Of a stretch of 64,000 nucleotides of DNA, positions 36,830 through 45,325 are shown piece after piece; within the stretch, counting starts at the first letter, position 1; every line of letters begins with the position of its first letter. The position numbers were made by a program, and so were the translations under genes. The DNA comes from Sedimentibacter hydroxybenzoicus DSM 7310 (GTDB taxonomy: Bacteria > Bacillota > Clostridia > Tissierellales > Sedimentibacteraceae). The stretch spans positions 16,169 through 80,168 of the forward strand of contig NZ_JACBNQ010000017.1 of NCBI RefSeq assembly GCF_013403245.1, given 5' to 3'. The notes under the pieces are model-generated. The model was not told the origin of the DNA. It saw nothing but the letters and a program-made list of their open reading frames with translations, and ran no database searches.

Positions 36830-36946
36830 TATATTGCCTCCTTTTTTGTAAATATTTTTTCCATATTTGTGATGATTTATTCTTTAAGTTGAAAGATGAA
36901 AAATTTCTATGTATAATGAAATTACCAAATATAATGGGGGAAGAGT

Positions 36947-37447
36947 ATGATAGAAACTATTAACTTAAATTTAATTGAGGCGAGAGAAGAAGACATAAAA
37001 GATATAATGGAAATGGAAAACCATGAGGATAATCGCAATTTTATATGGCAGGGTACATATGAACAGCATTTAAATGAAATTATGGACAAGGATTATTTGC
37101 TGTTGATATTTAAAAGGAAGGAAGATAATTTAACGGTTGGCTTTGCTTTAAATTATTTAGATTACAAATCTGAGAGATTTGAGTTGAGAAGAATTGCTGT
37201 TACTGTTAAAGGTAAGGGATATGGTAAGGAAGTATTGGATGCATTGATAAGATACACTTTTGAAGATTTGAAATTTAATAAATTTTGGTTGGACGTATAT
37301 CCTGATAACGTTGTCGGAATTAAGCTTTATGAAAACGCAGGACTTCATTGTGACGGAGTGCTAAGACAAAATTACAAATCTGAAAGAGGATTTTTGGACC
37401 AAAAGGTTTATTCAATGCTTAGAAGTGAATATGAGGGTTTAAATTAG
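36947..37447 (+). CDS. GNAT family N-acetyltransferase (RimJ/RimL-like)
   Basis: A 166-residue acetyltransferase with the motif RRIAVTVKGKGYGKEVLDAL (20 residues) and the typical YPDNVVGIKLYENAGLH segment. GGGGGAAGAG precedes the ATG. It is directly followed by a flavodoxin-ferredoxin gene. Confidence 0.87.
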   Translation: MIETINLNLIEAREEDIKDIMEMENHEDNRNFIWQGTYEQHLNEIMDKDYLLLIFKRKEDNLTVGFALNYLDYKSERFELRRIAVTVKGKGYGKEVLDALIRYTFEDLKFNKFWLDVYPDNVVGIKLYENAGLHCDGVLRQNYKSERGFLDQKVYSMLRSEYEGLN

Positions 37448-37448
37448 T

Positions 37449-38270
37449 ATGATGGGTAAAGATATGAGCATTTGTTCAATGCATTTCAGTCCGACAGGAA
37501 CCACCGAAAAAATTGTAAAAAAAATTGCAGACACCTTAAAAGATAAATTTGAAAAACAAGACATTACGAATATTGATTTTACCAATATTAAAAACAGACA
37601 GACCGGGCAATCATTCAGTAGTGATAATCTTGTTGTTTTTGGTGTACCCGTTATTGCCGGAAGGGTGCCCAATGTCTTATTGAAATATTTAAATAATGTC
37701 AAAGGTAATGGAGCTTTGGCTGTTTGCGTAGTAGTTTACGGCAATAGAAATTATGATGACGCATTAATAGAATCAAGAGATATACTTACTGATAATGGAT
37801 TCAGAGTTATAGCAGCCGGAGCATTTATAGGAGAACATTCATTTTCAAAAATTCTTGCAAAAGAAAGACCTGATGATGAGGACATGTCAGTAGTTAAGAA
37901 TTTTTCGGATCAAATATACGATAAAATATCAAAAGGAAATTTTGATGATGTTAAAGTAAAAGGAAGTAACCCCTATAGAGATTATTATAGGCCTAAAGAT
38001 AAAAGCGGTAATTTTGTTGATATTAGAAAAGTTGCTCCAAAGACAAATGAAAATTGTATTGACTGTAAGATATGTGCAGAGGCATGTCCAATGGGAAGTA
38101 TTGATTTTAAAGATGTGGCTGTATTAAACGGAATTTGTATCAAGTGCTGCGCATGTATTAAGAAATGCCCAACTGAAGCAAAATATTTTGATGATATGGA
38201 TTATTTAAATCATAAATATGAATTGGAAGTCCAATTTATAAAAAGAAAAGAAGCGGAAATATTTATATAA
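37449..38270 (+). CDS. EFR1-type flavodoxin-ferredoxin fusion protein
   Basis: A protein of about 270 residues. The N-terminal flavodoxin-like FMN loop is FSPTGTTEKIVKKIAD. The C-terminal part binds two [4Fe-4S] clusters (CIDCKICAEACP and CIKCCACIKKCP). EFR1 proteins are electron carriers common in anaerobic Firmicutes. In-frame ATGs at 37449, 37452 and 37464 are all possible; the last has GGGTAAAG close by. Confidence 0.87.
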   Translation: MMGKDMSICSMHFSPTGTTEKIVKKIADTLKDKFEKQDITNIDFTNIKNRQTGQSFSSDNLVVFGVPVIAGRVPNVLLKYLNNVKGNGALAVCVVVYGNRNYDDALIESRDILTDNGFRVIAAGAFIGEHSFSKILAKERPDDEDMSVVKNFSDQIYDKISKGNFDDVKVKGSNPYRDYYRPKDKSGNFVDIRKVAPKTNENCIDCKICAEACPMGSIDFKDVAVLNGICIKCCACIKKCPTEAKYFDDMDYLNHKYELEVQFIKRKEAEIFI

Positions 38271-38325
38271 CCATGAATAAAAAGGAAATCAACTGTCTAT
38301 AATAGTATAGATAGGAGGTTTTTCC

Positions 38326-38607
38326 ATGAGCAGCGTATCGGGTAAGGAAGTAAAAGGTATATTAGATTTATTTAAAGTACAAAAGGATGTCGACGAAAAA
38401 AAAGATTTATATGCTAGTTTAGAAAATGCAAAAAAGGAATGGGAAGAAGCTAAAAACATTTTTGAAAATGTTAGTGAACCGGATTTAGTGGATTATGCCA
38501 TATATAATATAGAAGCCGCGGAAAGAAAATATGTTTATTTGCTTCGGAAAATAAAAAGTGAAGGCTCTAACGAAGGCAGAAATGAAGGTATCAGTGAAAC
38601 CAGCTAA
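38326..38607 (+). CDS. DUF2508 family protein (YaaL-like)
   Basis: A 93-residue helical protein with the DUF2508 signature EWEEAKNIFENVSEPDLVDY (20 residues) and AAERKYVYLLRK. In Bacillus yaaL lies beside recR; here it is elsewhere. AGGAGG precedes the ATG. The C-terminal tail (SNEGRNEGISETS) is extra and low in complexity. Confidence 0.8.
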   Translation: MSSVSGKEVKGILDLFKVQKDVDEKKDLYASLENAKKEWEEAKNIFENVSEPDLVDYAIYNIEAAERKYVYLLRKIKSEGSNEGRNEGISETS

Positions 38608-38613
38608 ATATAT

Positions 38614-38648
38614 AAGGATACAAACAAAACAGTTTGTATCCTTAATTT
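38614..38648 (+). terminator. Terminator after the DUF2508 gene
   Basis: AAGGATACAAAC at 38614-38625 and its perfect complement at 38632-38643, followed by a T-rich run. Confidence 0.85.
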
Positions 38649-38651
38649 TTT

Positions 38652-38705
38652 CACTTACAGTATAAGCGACTGACACCAAATCAAAGATTTGGGTCATCTG
38701 CTTAT
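38652..38705 (+). repeat. Dispersed palindromic repeat, copy 2 (complete, intergenic)
   Basis: Reads CACTTACAGTATAAGCGACT, GACACCAAATCAAAGATTTG, GGTCATCTGCTTAT. It is the best full-length copy and has the same orientation as the copy at 30930. Confidence 0.75.
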
Positions 38706-38870
38706 GTGCCAATTATTGTGTTGGATATATCAATTGCGGATTAAAGCTGTCAAAAATCTCTGAACTGAGGAAATACTCAATCAATGAAACTGCATATTTA
38801 TACATATGTAGTTGTATATGAAATGGAGTGCTAAAGTGGAACCTTTACTGTTGTTAATAATGTAAGTATG

Positions 38871-39070
38871 AAAACATCTACGGATGTTTTTTGATTTTCG
38901 TTATATTTTACTAAGTATAACGAAAATAATTAACTAAAAAATTTATTCATTTTTAGTTATATACACTTCTTAGATTACATAAAAATGTATTGAATAAAAT
39001 ACTAAGTATTGATTATTCTGCATTAATATGTTACAATTCGTTTAATTGTTAGTTTTATAATTAACAATTA
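38871..39070 (+). promoter_or_regulatory. Control region of the AOR operon with three inverted repeats
   Basis: The 485-base gap after the DUF2508 gene holds a short hairpin (AAACATC/GATGTTT), then ATTTTCGTTAT / ATAACGAAAAT (38894-38904, 38917-38927), TAACTAAAAA / TTTTTAGTTA (38931-38940, 38950-38959) and TAATTGTTA / TAACAATTA (39043-39051, 39062-39070). These look like operators or leader hairpins. I cannot pick a convincing -35/-10 pair. Confidence 0.45.
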
Positions 39071-39092
39071 TGATTTTGGAGGGATAAGTTGT

Positions 39093-39710
39093 ATGAGTTA
39101 TGAGTTTAATATAACAGGGGATAGCGAGAATGGTAATGAGGCGGAACCTATTAGCTTAGACGAAGCTGAAGAAGTTAAAGATATAGTTGCTTTGATCGGT
39201 AACTTTGTAAGAGACAAGTCTTCTGAGGGGCAATTGGTAAATGGTGAGGAGCTGCTGGAGGAGCCACTGTCTGTAGAGGTGGAGGATATCATACCAACCA
39301 TAGAAGAGCTCAGGCTAAGGGAAGACTTTTCAGATATAATTATGTATAAAGGAAAAGAAAAAATATATTTATATTCTGAAAAATTTATAACCCCAAATTA
39401 TGCCAATATTATGATAACAGCAGAGGAAAAAGACTTTTTTAAAATGATTGTCGATACGGTCAGACAAGAATCAAGAATTTATCCGAGACCAACCAGCGTC
39501 AATCTTTTCAGAAAAGCTCCCTTTAATATGTCTAAGGATGAGTTTTTCAAAGTTTATAATCAATTGAAAAGAAAAGAAGAATATGAGGATATTAAAGAGG
39601 TCAAAGCATCTAACGATGCCATATATTTGTACTCAGATGAGTTTATGAAGAAAGCACATGCGCGTTCAATCGCCGAATGGATAGAAGTAGAATCAGAACA
39701 AAACCCATAA
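39093..39710 (+). CDS. Uncharacterised acidic protein opening the AOR operon
   Basis: A 205-residue cytoplasmic-looking protein with an acidic first third and two similar segments (KIYLYSEKFITPNYANI and AIYLYSDEFMKKAHARSI), so it may be an internal duplication. GGAGGG precedes the ATG. It heads the TatA/Fe-S/AOR operon in the way that unknown proteins accompany the ydhV-type AOR in enterobacteria (YdhW, YdhT), but homology to those is not shown here. A chaperone or redox-accessory role is a guess. Confidence 0.6.
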   Translation: MSYEFNITGDSENGNEAEPISLDEAEEVKDIVALIGNFVRDKSSEGQLVNGEELLEEPLSVEVEDIIPTIEELRLREDFSDIIMYKGKEKIYLYSEKFITPNYANIMITAEEKDFFKMIVDTVRQESRIYPRPTSVNLFRKAPFNMSKDEFFKVYNQLKRKEEYEDIKEVKASNDAIYLYSDEFMKKAHARSIAEWIEVESEQNP

Positions 39711-39751
39711 ATTAAAAAAAATATATATTAATTTGAAAGGAAGGTATAAAA

Positions 39752-39925
39752 ATGGGCAAATTTGGACCAGGAGAACTAATTTTAATTTTAGCGATAGCAT
39801 TGGTAATTTTTGGACCCTCAAAATTACCGGAAATAGGCAAGGCTCTTGGAAAATCTATTAGTGAATTTAAAAGTAGTGTAAACAAGACAGATAATTCTGC
39901 CGACGAAAAAATTGAGGACAATTAG
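39752..39925 (+). CDS. tatA: Twin-arginine translocase subunit TatA (first copy)
   Basis: A 57-residue protein with the full TatA pattern: short N-terminus, hydrophobic helix ([13 protein letters not shown]), the hinge [10 protein letters not shown], an amphipathic helix and a charged tail. AAAGGAAGG precedes the ATG. It sits just before a gene whose product has a twin-arginine signal. No tatC is in the window. Confidence 0.9.
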   Translation: MGKFGPGELILILAIALVIFGPSKLPEIGKALGKSISEFKSSVNKTDNSADEKIEDN

Positions 39926-39974
39926 GGAATATTTGAAAATTTTGTATTATCTATTTTGAAGGGAGAGAATAATT

Positions 39975-40655
39975 ATGTTTGAAAGAGAAATTGATAATTT
40001 TATCAATAAAGTAAGGACAAGACGTGAATTTTTAAAGGTGAGCGGTAAAAGTATTGCCGGAGTTGCAGTTACGACTTCAGTCCTGAATCTGATAGGCTGT
40101 TCGAAAACTACCGGGGATGAGGACGAACCGGTTGACAGTGTGCAGGCATTTGTAACTCCTGCAGGATTACTTGTTGCTGAAGCTAACAGATGCACAGGCT
40201 GCCAAAGGTGTGAAATGGTCTGTACAGTAACAAATGACGAAAAAATTCATCCTTTGATATCAAGAGTAAAAATAGCAAGGAATTTTAATTACGGGGAAGA
40301 AATAACGGATAATTATCGCCATGAGAACGGATATTTCGGAAACTTTTTAATGACACCGGAAACATGTCATCAATGCGAGGATGCTAAATGCGCAGCTGCA
40401 TGTCCGAAGCAGGCTATAAACCAAAGCGAAACAACAAAAGCCTGGACTGTGGATGATGATCTTTGCATCGGATGCGGAGCATGTACTCAGGCATGTCCAT
40501 GGAATATGCCTACAATTGATTCCGAAACCAATAAATCGACAAAATGCATTTTGTGCGGTGCCTGTGCGGATAATTGCATAACAGGAGCATTAAGGGTTAT
40601 ACCTTGGGAAAAATTTGAAGCTACAGTTAGAAGAAAAGGTTATTTAGTATCATAA
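39975..40655 (+). CDS. Tat-exported ferredoxin-type protein with multiple [4Fe-4S] clusters
   Basis: A 226-residue protein with a twin-arginine signal (TRREFLKVSGKS near residue 15) followed by a hydrophobic stretch ending near LIGCS, which might be a lipobox. Four Cys-rich cluster sets follow (CTGCQRCEMVC, CHQCEDAKCAAACP, CIGCGACTQACP, CILCGACADNC). It matches electron-transfer subunits of the DmsB/YdhX type. Next to an AOR it is the probable redox partner at the outer membrane face. Confidence 0.88.
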   Translation: MFEREIDNFINKVRTRREFLKVSGKSIAGVAVTTSVLNLIGCSKTTGDEDEPVDSVQAFVTPAGLLVAEANRCTGCQRCEMVCTVTNDEKIHPLISRVKIARNFNYGEEITDNYRHENGYFGNFLMTPETCHQCEDAKCAAACPKQAINQSETTKAWTVDDDLCIGCGACTQACPWNMPTIDSETNKSTKCILCGACADNCITGALRVIPWEKFEATVRRKGYLVS

Positions 40656-40688
40656 TTATTTAAATAAATTTTGATTGGAGGAAGAATA

Positions 40689-42791
40689 ATGGCTAAAGTA
40701 ACAGGATGGATAGGGAATTTATTAAGGGTTAATTTGACTACCGGTAATATTACAGTTGAAGACTCAATGAAATATAAAGACTTAGTAGGCGGAGCCGGAC
40801 TTGGATATAAAGTTATATTTGATGAGGTACCTCAAGGTACAAAAGCTTTTGATGAGGCTAATAAGGTTGTAATTGCTGTAGGTCCTCTTACCGGTACTGC
40901 GGCTCCATGCAGCGGAAGAACAAACATTACATCATTAGCACCTACAAATCCATATCATGCTATCACAGACAGTCATATGGGAGGAAATTTCGGACCATGG
41001 ATGAAGTTTGCGGGATATGATGCAATTATAATTGAAGGTGCAGCCAAATCTCCTGTATGGGTGAGAATAGAAGATGATAAAGTGTCTATTGAAGATGCAG
41101 GCAGCTTGTGGGGAAAAGGCACGGTAGATACCACTAAGGCAATCAATGATATAATGGGTAAGGAAGCCTGTATTGCAGCAATAGGTCAGGCAGGTGAAAA
41201 ACAAAGGAATTTAGCATCAATAGTTAATTCGGTTAATCACTCAGCCGGAGGACATGGAGGAATATTAGGTGCAAAAAATTTAAAGGCAATAGGTATAATC
41301 GGAAAGAGAGCTGTACACCTGGCAGATGAAAATGCTAAAGAATGGCTTAAATTAAATGAATATATGATGAGTGATATTATAGGAGCCAACAATCAGCATG
41401 TGGTTCCGAATACTCCACAGCCATGGGCTGAATATCACAACCCGGGAAGCCGTTGGACAGCACAGCTGGGATTGTTCTGGGGAGCTGCCAATCCACCGGT
41501 AGAGACAGGCGAATGCCCTCCGGGAGATAAAAACAAGGTTGGTCTTCGTACACAAAAAGCAATATTTGATTTAGGTCCGGTAGCTGAAGAAAGAACAATA
41601 AAGATGGCAGGCTGCTATTCATGTCCTATTCGCTGCCAATCAAATATGTATATGCCGGAACTTGAAAAGTACGGGTTAACTCCTTATGCAACAAGCACAT
41701 GCATCAACTACTCATCTCCGGGCACTGCAATGGTTAAGGGATATGCAGACGGGGAAAGCAAGGGAATGGATGCAATGATTACTAAATGTCTCGGCTCAAG
41801 ACTTGCTGACGATTATGGTATTTGGAGCAATTACGGTCAATTGCCAAGAGACTTTAGACATATGTACAACTCAGGAAAGTTGAAAGAAGTTCTTCCTAAG
41901 GAAGAATATGATAGTATTAATTTTGATTTATTGGAAAAAGGTGATCCGGGATGGATGCTTGAATATTATAACAATTTAATTGGGGACGGAGAATTTTCAC
42001 ATCTTTTAGACGGACCTTATTGGATGGCTCAAAGATGGAGTATGGGTGATGAATATTGGAATGAATACTCAAATAACATATGGTCCAAGATGGCTTATCC
42101 AAAGCACCACAGTAATGAAGCGGGAGCACAGGTAGGAGTATTGGTCAATATTATGTTTAACAGGGATGCTAATTCTCATACCCACATGAACTTTATAGGT
42201 GCAGGCCTTCCTATAGGATTATTGAAGGAGATTGCCGGCGAGGTCTGGGGTTCTCCCGACGCATTGGATGCTCCAAAGGATTACACACCTATGAACGAAT
42301 ATAAAGCTAAATTTGCTAAATGGTCCATCGACAGAAACTTCCTGCATGACTCTATTACTCTTTGTAACTGGGTATGGCCTATGGTTGTTTCGCCGTCTAA
42401 ATCAAGAAATTATCGTGGAGATACTGCATTGGAGTCTAAATTCTTCAGCCTGGCTACAGGAATAGAAACATCAGAAGAAGAATTGGATTATATGGCAGAA
42501 AGAATATGTACTCTTCACAGAGCGGCAACTATCAAGCAAATGGCAACTATTGATATGAGAAATGAACATGATACTATACCTGAATGGGTGTTTAATGTAG
42601 ACCCCGACATGGAGCCATTTACCGAAGGAACGGTTAAGCTTGACAGAGATGACATGCAGCTGGCTTTAACAATGCTTTACAAAGAGTATGGATGGGATGA
42701 AAAAACCGGAGCACCGACCAGAGCTACTTATGAAAAGTTAGGTCTTAAGGATGTTGCGGATGAACTAGAAGGATTAAATTTACTTCCTTAG
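40689..42791 (+). CDS. Aldehyde:ferredoxin oxidoreductase family enzyme (W/Mo pterin)
   Basis: A 700-residue member of the AOR family, which uses a tungsto- or molybdo-bis-pterin and one [4Fe-4S] cluster. It begins GWIGNLLRVNLTTGNI as AORs do. Cluster cysteines are in CYSCPIRC, with a later Cys in CNWVWP. The size equals that of the YdhV subgroup. It has no Tat signal of its own, so it is either cytoplasmic or exported with a partner. I start at ATG 40689 behind GGAGGA. Substrate unknown. Confidence 0.92.
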   Translation: MAKVTGWIGNLLRVNLTTGNITVEDSMKYKDLVGGAGLGYKVIFDEVPQGTKAFDEANKVVIAVGPLTGTAAPCSGRTNITSLAPTNPYHAITDSHMGGNFGPWMKFAGYDAIIIEGAAKSPVWVRIEDDKVSIEDAGSLWGKGTVDTTKAINDIMGKEACIAAIGQAGEKQRNLASIVNSVNHSAGGHGGILGAKNLKAIGIIGKRAVHLADENAKEWLKLNEYMMSDIIGANNQHVVPNTPQPWAEYHNPGSRWTAQLGLFWGAANPPVETGECPPGDKNKVGLRTQKAIFDLGPVAEERTIKMAGCYSCPIRCQSNMYMPELEKYGLTPYATSTCINYSSPGTAMVKGYADGESKGMDAMITKCLGSRLADDYGIWSNYGQLPRDFRHMYNSGKLKEVLPKEEYDSINFDLLEKGDPGWMLEYYNNLIGDGEFSHLLDGPYWMAQRWSMGDEYWNEYSNNIWSKMAYPKHHSNEAGAQVGVLVNIMFNRDANSHTHMNFIGAGLPIGLLKEIAGEVWGSPDALDAPKDYTPMNEYKAKFAKWSIDRNFLHDSITLCNWVWPMVVSPSKSRNYRGDTALESKFFSLATGIETSEEELDYMAERICTLHRAATIKQMATIDMRNEHDTIPEWVFNVDPDMEPFTEGTVKLDRDDMQLALTMLYKEYGWDEKTGAPTRATYEKLGLKDVADELEGLNLLP

Positions 42792-42810
42792 GATTGAAAA
42801 TTGTAAAACG

Positions 42811-42845
42811 GTAAAATGGGAAAGCATTATGTTTTCCCATTTTAC
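42811..42845 (+). other. Intercistronic hairpin inside the AOR operon
   Basis: A 13-bp perfect stem (GTAAAATGGGAAA at 42811-42823 with its complement at 42833-42845). No T-run follows, so it more likely stabilises the aor transcript or reduces downstream expression than terminates it. Confidence 0.6.
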
Positions 42846-42863
42846 TTAAAGAGGGAAAGCTTT

Positions 42864-43949
42864 ATGATATTAGATTATTTAATATATAGTTTGACTAAAG
42901 ATAATCCACCTAAATTAAATAAAGATAAATGCATAAATACTTTCATGAAGGGATGCCATATATGTGAGCAGTCCTGCCGGGAAAAAGCTATTTCCGAAAA
43001 AAACGGTAATATATTTTTTGATGGAAAATTGTGTAATGAATGTGGTGTGTGTAGGGTAAAATGTCCAACTCAAGCTATAATGACAGCAGAATGTAAAGAT
43101 GAAGAAATACTGACTAAGGCGGCTGAAAAACAAAATTTGGTTATTTCATGTTCGTTGTCGGATACTATAGGAAACTTAAAAGTAAGTTGTTTAAACTCTT
43201 TGCATCCCGAGCTTATAGCTTGCATGTTCATACTATATGAAGGAAAAAAAATTTATTTCAATTTGAGCAGCTGCATTGATTGTGAACACGGATATGATGA
43301 AGAGTTGCTCAGGGACAGTTTAAACAAGGCCTTAAAATTTGTAAAATCTATGGGAGTAAATCCTTCTTATGAAATACATGAAGAAGAAGATAATCTTTCG
43401 GAGCTGGCAACTGAAACTATATCCAGACGCAATTTGTTTAAAATGGTAAAAAAAGAATCCGGCAGTATGGTTGTTAAAACCATATCTTCAATAGTTCACC
43501 TTGACGAAAGCAATGATAGTCAGATTTCCATAAGAAAAACATTGTTAAAACTATTGAAAAGTGATAAAATTATCAATAATAGCGGTAATTCGGATGTGTT
43601 TTGGGAATGTTGGGAAGTTAACGAAAACTGTGACGGATGCGGTAGATGTGTATCCGTATGCCCGGGTAAGGCGTGGAAAATTGAAAATACTGATACAACA
43701 TCAAAGTTGTATCACAACATGGCCAATTGCTTCAAATGTGGTTTGTGCAAAAAAGCATGTGATAAGAAGGCCCTGAACAAGGGAAATATAGACAATCCAT
43801 TTTTGGATGAATTCAATCTTAAAAGGGAAATACTTTTTAATATATGCAATATCTGCAGCAGGAAGTATATACCTAAAAATAAAGAAGATGAAAAATGTGA
43901 TATATGCAAGAAAAAAGAATTACTAAGAGAAAAAATATCCGCATTATAA
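42864..43949 (+). CDS. Multi-cluster 4Fe-4S binding protein of the AOR operon
   Basis: A 361-residue protein. Two ferredoxin-like pairs are at the N-terminus (CHICEQSCREKA, CNECGVCRVKCP) and two near the C-terminus (CDGCGRCVSVCP, CFKCGLCKKAC). A final rubredoxin/zinc-ribbon-like set follows (CNICSRKYIP ... CDICKKK). A TatA gene follows. I start at ATG 42864 with GAGGGAAAG upstream. It probably moves electrons between AOR and another carrier. Confidence 0.82.
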   Translation: MILDYLIYSLTKDNPPKLNKDKCINTFMKGCHICEQSCREKAISEKNGNIFFDGKLCNECGVCRVKCPTQAIMTAECKDEEILTKAAEKQNLVISCSLSDTIGNLKVSCLNSLHPELIACMFILYEGKKIYFNLSSCIDCEHGYDEELLRDSLNKALKFVKSMGVNPSYEIHEEEDNLSELATETISRRNLFKMVKKESGSMVVKTISSIVHLDESNDSQISIRKTLLKLLKSDKIINNSGNSDVFWECWEVNENCDGCGRCVSVCPGKAWKIENTDTTSKLYHNMANCFKCGLCKKACDKKALNKGNIDNPFLDEFNLKREILFNICNICSRKYIPKNKEDEKCDICKKKELLREKISAL

Positions 43950-43982
43950 TTAATACAAAATTCTAAAATTAAGGAGGATGTT

Positions 43983-44246
43983 ATGGGCAGGTTAGGACCA
44001 GGAGAATTAATACTTTTATTGGCTATTGCTTTAGTTATATTTGGACCGTCTAAGCTCCCGGAATTAGGAAAATCTTTGGGGAGAACAGTAAATGAGTTTA
44101 AAAAATTCTCGAATGATTTAAAGGTAGATGTATCCTTAGATGAGAATAAGCCAACAAAAACGGATAAAAAAGAAGATAAAAACAGTTCAAAAGAGAAGCT
44201 TGATTTTACAGGATCAAATCAGGCTGATGAGCATATAGAACTATAG
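43983..44246 (+). CDS. tatA: Twin-arginine translocase subunit TatA (second copy)
   Basis: An 87-residue TatA homologue nearly identical in its first 40 residues to the 57-residue copy at 39752 ([20 protein letters not shown], 20 residues) but with a longer charged tail. AAGGAGG precedes the ATG. Two TatA genes in one metalloenzyme operon suggest a dedicated export pathway or membrane docking. Confidence 0.9.
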   Translation: MGRLGPGELILLLAIALVIFGPSKLPELGKSLGRTVNEFKKFSNDLKVDVSLDENKPTKTDKKEDKNSSKEKLDFTGSNQADEHIEL

Positions 44247-44279
44247 TATGTAGAAAAAAACTTTACTACGGAGGTTTGG

Positions 44280-45308
44280 ATGGAATTTTATAACAAATTG
44301 TACAATCTTGATATGACACGAGAAAATATAGCTGTAACAATATTGACGGGTGCAAGCATAGGTGATAAGCTTTTATTATCAGATAAAGAAAAAATATATA
44401 CCACGAACGAAAATTCGGATTGGAATGAAGTTATAGCACAAATTCCTGAAAACAAAAAAAGTCAAACAATTACTGTGGGTAAAGAGAAAATATATTATGA
44501 ATTCATGCGCCAATCTTTTAATGTAGTGATATGCGGTGCTGGACATATATCCATGCCGCTGATTAAAATGTGTAAAATGCTGGCATTACCTGTAACGGTA
44601 ATAGATGACAGAATTACGTTCACAAACAATGCAAGAAGGGAGGGCGCTGATAAGGTAATCTGTGAGTCTTTTGTTGATGCTTTGCGTAAGGTTGAGGGAG
44701 ATACCGGAACCTTTTTTATAATAGTTACAAGAGGACACCGATATGATCAGGAATGCTTGCAAAGTATTATACAAAAAGAAAATGCATATATAGGGATGAT
44801 CGGCAGCAAATTGAGAGTTAAAAAGGTTCTTGAATATTTAGAGAGCGAGGGAACTCCAAAAGAAAAGCTTGATGCGGTATATACTCCCATAGGCTTAAAG
44901 ATTGGAGCTGAAACTCCGGCTGAGATTGCGGTTTCAATTATGGCTCAGGTTATAGAGGTAAAAAATAAAAAAGCGGGAGCAGGTACATATCCCGAAGAAT
45001 TGAGAAATTGCTTGTTCAGCGAAAAGCATAGAGACATTCCCAAGTCTTTGGTTACATTAGTTTCAAGGAAGGGTTCAGCTCCGAGAGAAGTCGGTACAAA
45101 AATGATTATACTGAAGGATGGAAATACTGAGGGTACTATTGGAGGCGGATGTGTAGAAGCAAATATAAGGCAGACGGCTCTTTCTTGCATGGATAATATG
45201 GAATCCCGGTTAGTTAAAGTTGATATGACCGGAATAGAGGCAGAAGAAGAAGGAATGGTCTGCGGCGGAATAGTAGAATTGTTTGTAGAGCCGATTATAA
45301 ATATTTAG
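44280..45308 (+). CDS. XdhC/CoxI family protein (Rossmann-first domain order)
   Basis: A 342-residue protein. Residues ~75-230 form the XdhC Rossmann domain (VVICGAGHISMPLIKMCKML, then IGMIGSK). Residues ~255-340 form the XdhC_CoxI domain (SRKGSAPREVGTKM, GGGCVEA). The order is the reverse of classical XdhC. XdhC sulfurates molybdenum cofactor for hydroxylases; here the role would be pterin cofactor maturation or insertion for the AOR upstream. Confidence 0.85.
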   Translation: MEFYNKLYNLDMTRENIAVTILTGASIGDKLLLSDKEKIYTTNENSDWNEVIAQIPENKKSQTITVGKEKIYYEFMRQSFNVVICGAGHISMPLIKMCKMLALPVTVIDDRITFTNNARREGADKVICESFVDALRKVEGDTGTFFIIVTRGHRYDQECLQSIIQKENAYIGMIGSKLRVKKVLEYLESEGTPKEKLDAVYTPIGLKIGAETPAEIAVSIMAQVIEVKNKKAGAGTYPEELRNCLFSEKHRDIPKSLVTLVSRKGSAPREVGTKMIILKDGNTEGTIGGGCVEANIRQTALSCMDNMESRLVKVDMTGIEAEEEGMVCGGIVELFVEPIINI

Positions 45309-45325
45309 AATTACGGGAGCAGGAC

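Noticed and set aside
43423..43446. SRRNLFK, a twin-arginine-like motif in the 42864 protein
   Set aside because: It is internal (about residue 190), not followed by a hydrophobic signal segment, and so is not an export signal.
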